The notes under the pieces: model-generated
The model's database searches: none
What the model was told of the DNA's origin: nothing
The model's input: only the letters and a program-made list of their open reading frames with translations
Assembly: GCA_965153355.1 (NCBI GenBank)
Contig: OZ231128.1
Location: 15,934,001 to 15,998,000 of the forward strand
Reading direction: 5' to 3'
DNA from: Flaccisagitta enflata
Taxonomy: Eukaryota > Chaetognatha > Sagittoidea > Aphragmophora
Length of the DNA: 64,000 bases
Position numbers and translations under genes: made by a program
In this document: positions 61,216 to 64,000 of the stretch, piece by piece
Position numbering within the stretch: position 1 is the stretch's first letter
Layout: each line of letters starts with the position of its first letter

Positions 61216-61611
61216 TTAGCTTTTTTTTCTACATCTAGCAACATATTGTTTGTTGGCTCCATCCTTCGGCTTCCGTCTTTGATTTTGTTTATATCGTTTA
61301 TACTCTTGAGCTGTACCTAAACAGTAATGACGATTCGTGGTTTTTCGGGAAATAGTACGTGTGACATCATAGAATTGGTACATTAGTAACTTTGAGGCTT
61401 TAGATTGTGACGCAGACTTGATGTCAAAAAGTCTGCTTGATCGTATCGACATAGTGTCGATGACATGATCTAGTTCTTTCAGCTTATGTCATCTTATTGT
61501 CAATTTCATCTTTGGCATCACGCCGTGTAGTGCTATTAACGATGAACATTCAAGACACGACATCATCACCAAAGCGACAAATGATAACGTCACAAAGACG
61601 ATTGACGTCAT
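61216..61611 (-). CDS. Possible secreted basic protein with an in-frame TGA
   Basis: From ATG at 61611 the minus strand reads a signal-peptide-like MTSIVFVTLSFVALVMMSCL, reaches one TGA at codon 41, and stays open in the same frame to a stop at 61216 (MSIRSSRLFDIKS..., GANKQYVARCRKKS). Either a short ORF, a pseudogene, a missed intron, or (least likely) recoding. No family recognised. A TGACGTCA site overlaps the ATG. Confidence 0.25.
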
Positions 61612-61619
61612 AGTTGCGT

Positions 61620-62150
61620 CACAGTCACGTTGGAGTAACGGCGTCATTCACGAAAACCTAGTTAGGGACTTAAAGCATATCCTTGAAATTAGACAGAGAC
61701 TAGTTGAAGACGTCATCAAACTGATTATTGTGCTAAAAAAGAGAGAAAAAAGGGTTTTAACGTTATATCCTGGAAGGAAATGAAGAAGAGGGTTTTGTTC
61801 CTGAAAAGAAGAAAAACACACTATCTAGTCAGTACTGATCAATTTGTCTGTTTTTCTTTCCTTCTTCCTGTCTGTCTTTTTTCCCTACAGTTAAATCTTA
61901 CTCTAGTGGATCTGTTAATCTGTTTTTCTGTCTTTCTTCATGTTTGTCATTTTTCCCTAGAATAAAACCTACTGTACTGGATTTCGAGGGATCAACATAT
62001 CTTTTTCATTATAAGCAAAATTCTGTCTAGGCCAATCTAGGAAATTATAAAGAGGCAAGTTGATAGGACTATGAATTTGCATCCATTATATGTTGGATTC
62101 CATTAGTGGCGGGGCCGTTAAAGCGGTAATCAACTGTACTTTCTTCCTTT
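61620..62150. other. No feature recognised
   Basis: Contains a diverged tandem duplication (TTTCTTCCTG/ATGT-TGTC-TTTTTCCCTA) near 61855-61965. No exon supported. Confidence 0.3.
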
Positions 62151-62152
62151 TT

Positions 62153-62724
62153 GGGCAGCGGTCCCAAAGGGCCGATGTCCTGTAGGACAGAGGGGGTAAT
62201 TTCCAGACGTCCGTCCGTCCGTCCGTCCGTCCGTCCTCCCGTCCGTCCGTCCCCCCCCTGGTTGGCCATCGAGGCCTAAAATCCTCACTCTCAGGCCTGA
62301 TTTAGGCCCTCTAAGTCCTCAAATCGGCCCTCCAGGCCTCAAATCAGCCCTCCAGACCTCAAATCAGCTCTCCAGGCCTCAAATCAGCTCTAAAATCAGT
62401 TATCCAGGCCTTAAATCTGCTCTCCAGCCAAAAAATCAGCACTCCAGGCCTCAAATCAGCCCTCCAGGCCTCCAATCTGCCCCTAATGCCTTAAGCCTAC
62501 CCCTGGATCTCATATCTAATCTTCAGGCCTAAAATCTTCCCCCTAAACCTCAAATCCCTCAGGCCTGATATATTCCCCCTCAGGACGTCTGGAAATTACC
62601 CCCTGTGTCCTACAGGACATCGGCCCTTTGGGGCCGCTGCCCTGCTCTAAGTCCACTACTTCACTTGATCACTCCAAGCAGGGCATCGGGTACCGCTGAC
62701 CATGTGCAATCCTTGGATGACTAG
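62153..62724. mobile_element. M element copy 11, full length
   Basis: GGGCAGCGGTCCCAAAGGGCC, TGTCC-TGTA-GGACA, CCGTCC tract, array CCTCAAATCAGCTCTCCAGG, TGTCC-TACA-GGACA, GGCCCTTTGGGGCC, CTGCCCTGCT/AGCAGGGCA, GGTACCGCTGACCATG, terminal hairpin ATCC-TT-GGAT and GACTAG. Ends perfectly defined. Confidence 0.9.
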
Positions 62725-62726
62725 TT

Positions 62727-63039
<313 letters not shown>

Positions 63040-63250
63040 TCCTCTTAATGTAACTTCATTTGTTTTTTTCCTCTATTGTTTTGAATATAATAGAACCTTT
63101 TTGTTGGTTTTCTCAAGTCATTGATTATTCCGTTCTCATGCGAAATATTTGTTTGAGTTGCATATTACTTTCAAAGAAGGATTAAAGGGAATTAATTCTT
63201 TTTGACTCTACTTGCACTTGCGCTGGGGAGGATCCTGGTTTGGGAATAGA

Positions 63251-63255
<5 letters not shown>

Positions 63256-63340
<85 letters not shown>
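63256..63340. repeat. (AG)n microsatellite next to the promoter
   Basis: Pure AG ending 16 bp before TATAAAA. GAGA-type tracts can act as promoter elements in animals; role here is inference. Confidence 0.97.
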
Positions 63341-63342
<2 letters not shown>

Positions 63343-63356
63343 AGACTGGTACTACC

Positions 63357-63385
63357 TATAAAACTACGGCGAGAAATGTTTCAGT
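63357..63385 (+). promoter_or_regulatory. Core promoter: TATAAAA plus TCAGT initiator
   Basis: TATAAAA at 63357-63363 is followed by TTTCAGTCAC, whose TCAGT (63381-63385) matches the arthropod initiator consensus. The A of the initiator is 26 bp after the first T of the TATA box, and the ATG is 37 bp further on. A pure AG tract (63256-63340) ends 16 bp upstream of the TATA box. Confidence 0.65.
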
Positions 63386-63419
63386 CACTATCAGGGAGAA
63401 CATTTTTCCTTTTACAATC

Positions 63420-63522
63420 ATGAAGACTCTTACGGTAATTCTGCTGGTTTCTTGTTTGGCGGCAATTTCATTGGCCGCCCCAAGACGAGGTGGTAATGGA
63501 GGTGGAAGACGACCGGGACAAG
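63420..63522 (+). CDS. First coding exon of a small secreted Gly/Arg-rich protein (partial)
   Basis: The ATG at 63420 opens 34 codons starting MKTLTVILLVSCLAAISLA, a textbook signal peptide (charged start, Leu/Val/Ile core, small residues before the likely cleavage after SLA). A basic, glycine-rich segment follows (APRRGGNGGGRRPGQ). The exon ends in phase 1 at a good donor (CAAG|GTTAGTAT). A poly-pyrimidine acceptor near 63987 (TTTTTTCTCAG) could begin the next exon at 63988 or 63990, two bases apart in the AGAG; both stay open to the window edge. A TATA box and initiator lie 35-65 bp upstream. The mature product is unknown. Confidence 0.75.
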
Positions 63523-63987
63523 GTTAGTATCTAGTTCATCATGAAATGAACATCGTTCTCCTTTTTTTTCCTCTTTTTCTTCTATTGTCTGTCATCCTAA
63601 ATATGTACATTTACTCCTGAAACTATACAAAGTAGTTAAGAAGAGTGCCAGGGGCAGTAGTATTGCAAGATAAACTAAAGCAATATCCTTTTAATGTTCT
63701 TATCAAAACAAAATATCTAATTCTAAAAATCTAAAACATCTAAACAACACATGAAGGAAAAGTTATGAAAATGGGAGCAAATATATGTACCTCTAAATAC
63801 TGTTGCTTTGCTTTTTATCATGATGCCTCCTTTTAAAGTTGACACACCTTTTCAGGTATCAGGATATTTTTCAGGTTGAGGCGTATCTACAGTACATTCT
63901 TCACACTGAGATGTGAATACCAGATTTCATCAAAGAATGATTACATCATGTCTTAACCACCGTTACTTGGTCATATTTTTTTCTCAG
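63523..63987 (+). other. Intron 1 of the secreted-protein gene
   Basis: Donor GTTAGTAT at 63523 and a TTTTTTTCTCAG acceptor near 63987. No other feature seen inside. Confidence 0.5.
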
Positions 63988-64000
63988 AGGTGGAACTGTA

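Overview
This is intron-rich, repeat-dense DNA from a eukaryote, most likely an invertebrate animal. The evidence is spliced genes with GT/AG introns, Tc1/mariner and Penelope-like elements, a tRNA-derived SINE, and about 7 kb (roughly a tenth of the window, by adding the tracts listed) of long microsatellites. The one core promoter that can be read (TATA plus a TCAGT initiator, 63357-63385) has an arthropod-like form, but the species cannot be fixed from sequence alone.

Few real genes are present. (1) A plus-strand, at least five-exon gene (11086-18704) encodes a tocopherol-cyclase/CrtC-AttH-like protein; its 5' exons were not found. (2) A minus-strand gene (61001 down to 56266) encodes the C-terminal half of a major facilitator transporter resembling the oxalate/formate-antiporter branch. 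(3) The first exon of a secreted Gly/Arg-rich protein (63420-63522) sits behind its own promoter at the right edge. (4) A Penelope-like reverse transcriptase ORF lies at 8518-6542 (minus). Several weaker exon candidates are listed with low confidence.

Most other sequence is mobile or tandem DNA. Two abundant families stand out. 'H elements' (about 25 copies, full or partial) run AACAAG + small hairpin + subtype motif ... GGAC-type microsatellite ... terminal hairpin + AAAA. 'M elements' (11 copies plus remnants) have inverted ends containing GC hairpins around a ~20-bp minisatellite. In both families the hairpin stems change between copies while pairing is kept, and in H elements the motif near one end matches the hairpin arm at the other end. 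They resemble non-autonomous rolling-circle (Helentron/DINE-1-like) elements, but that assignment is inference. Other families are two 1.3-1.4 kb elements with long inverted repeats and 4-bp target duplications (12691-14025, 21131-22550), a 220-290 bp MITE in five copies (two inside introns), two ~1 kb TA-flanked elements sharing a core but not their ends, three Tc1/mariner fossils, and a 483-bp element with a 13-bp target duplication and a hammerhead-like motif.

Layout: 0-6 kb M/H elements and minisatellites; 6-9 kb Penelope-like RT; 9-19 kb tocopherol-cyclase-like gene with repeat-filled introns; 19-26 kb microsatellites, H elements and a long-TIR element; 26.4-30.8 kb an 88-bp satellite interrupted by two M elements; 31-46 kb Tc1 fossils, an M element and the densest microsatellites; 46-56 kb MITEs, Tc1-type elements, the retrozyme-like element and M elements; 56-61 kb MFS gene; 62-63.3 kb M element and microsatellites; 63.4-64 kb secreted-protein gene.
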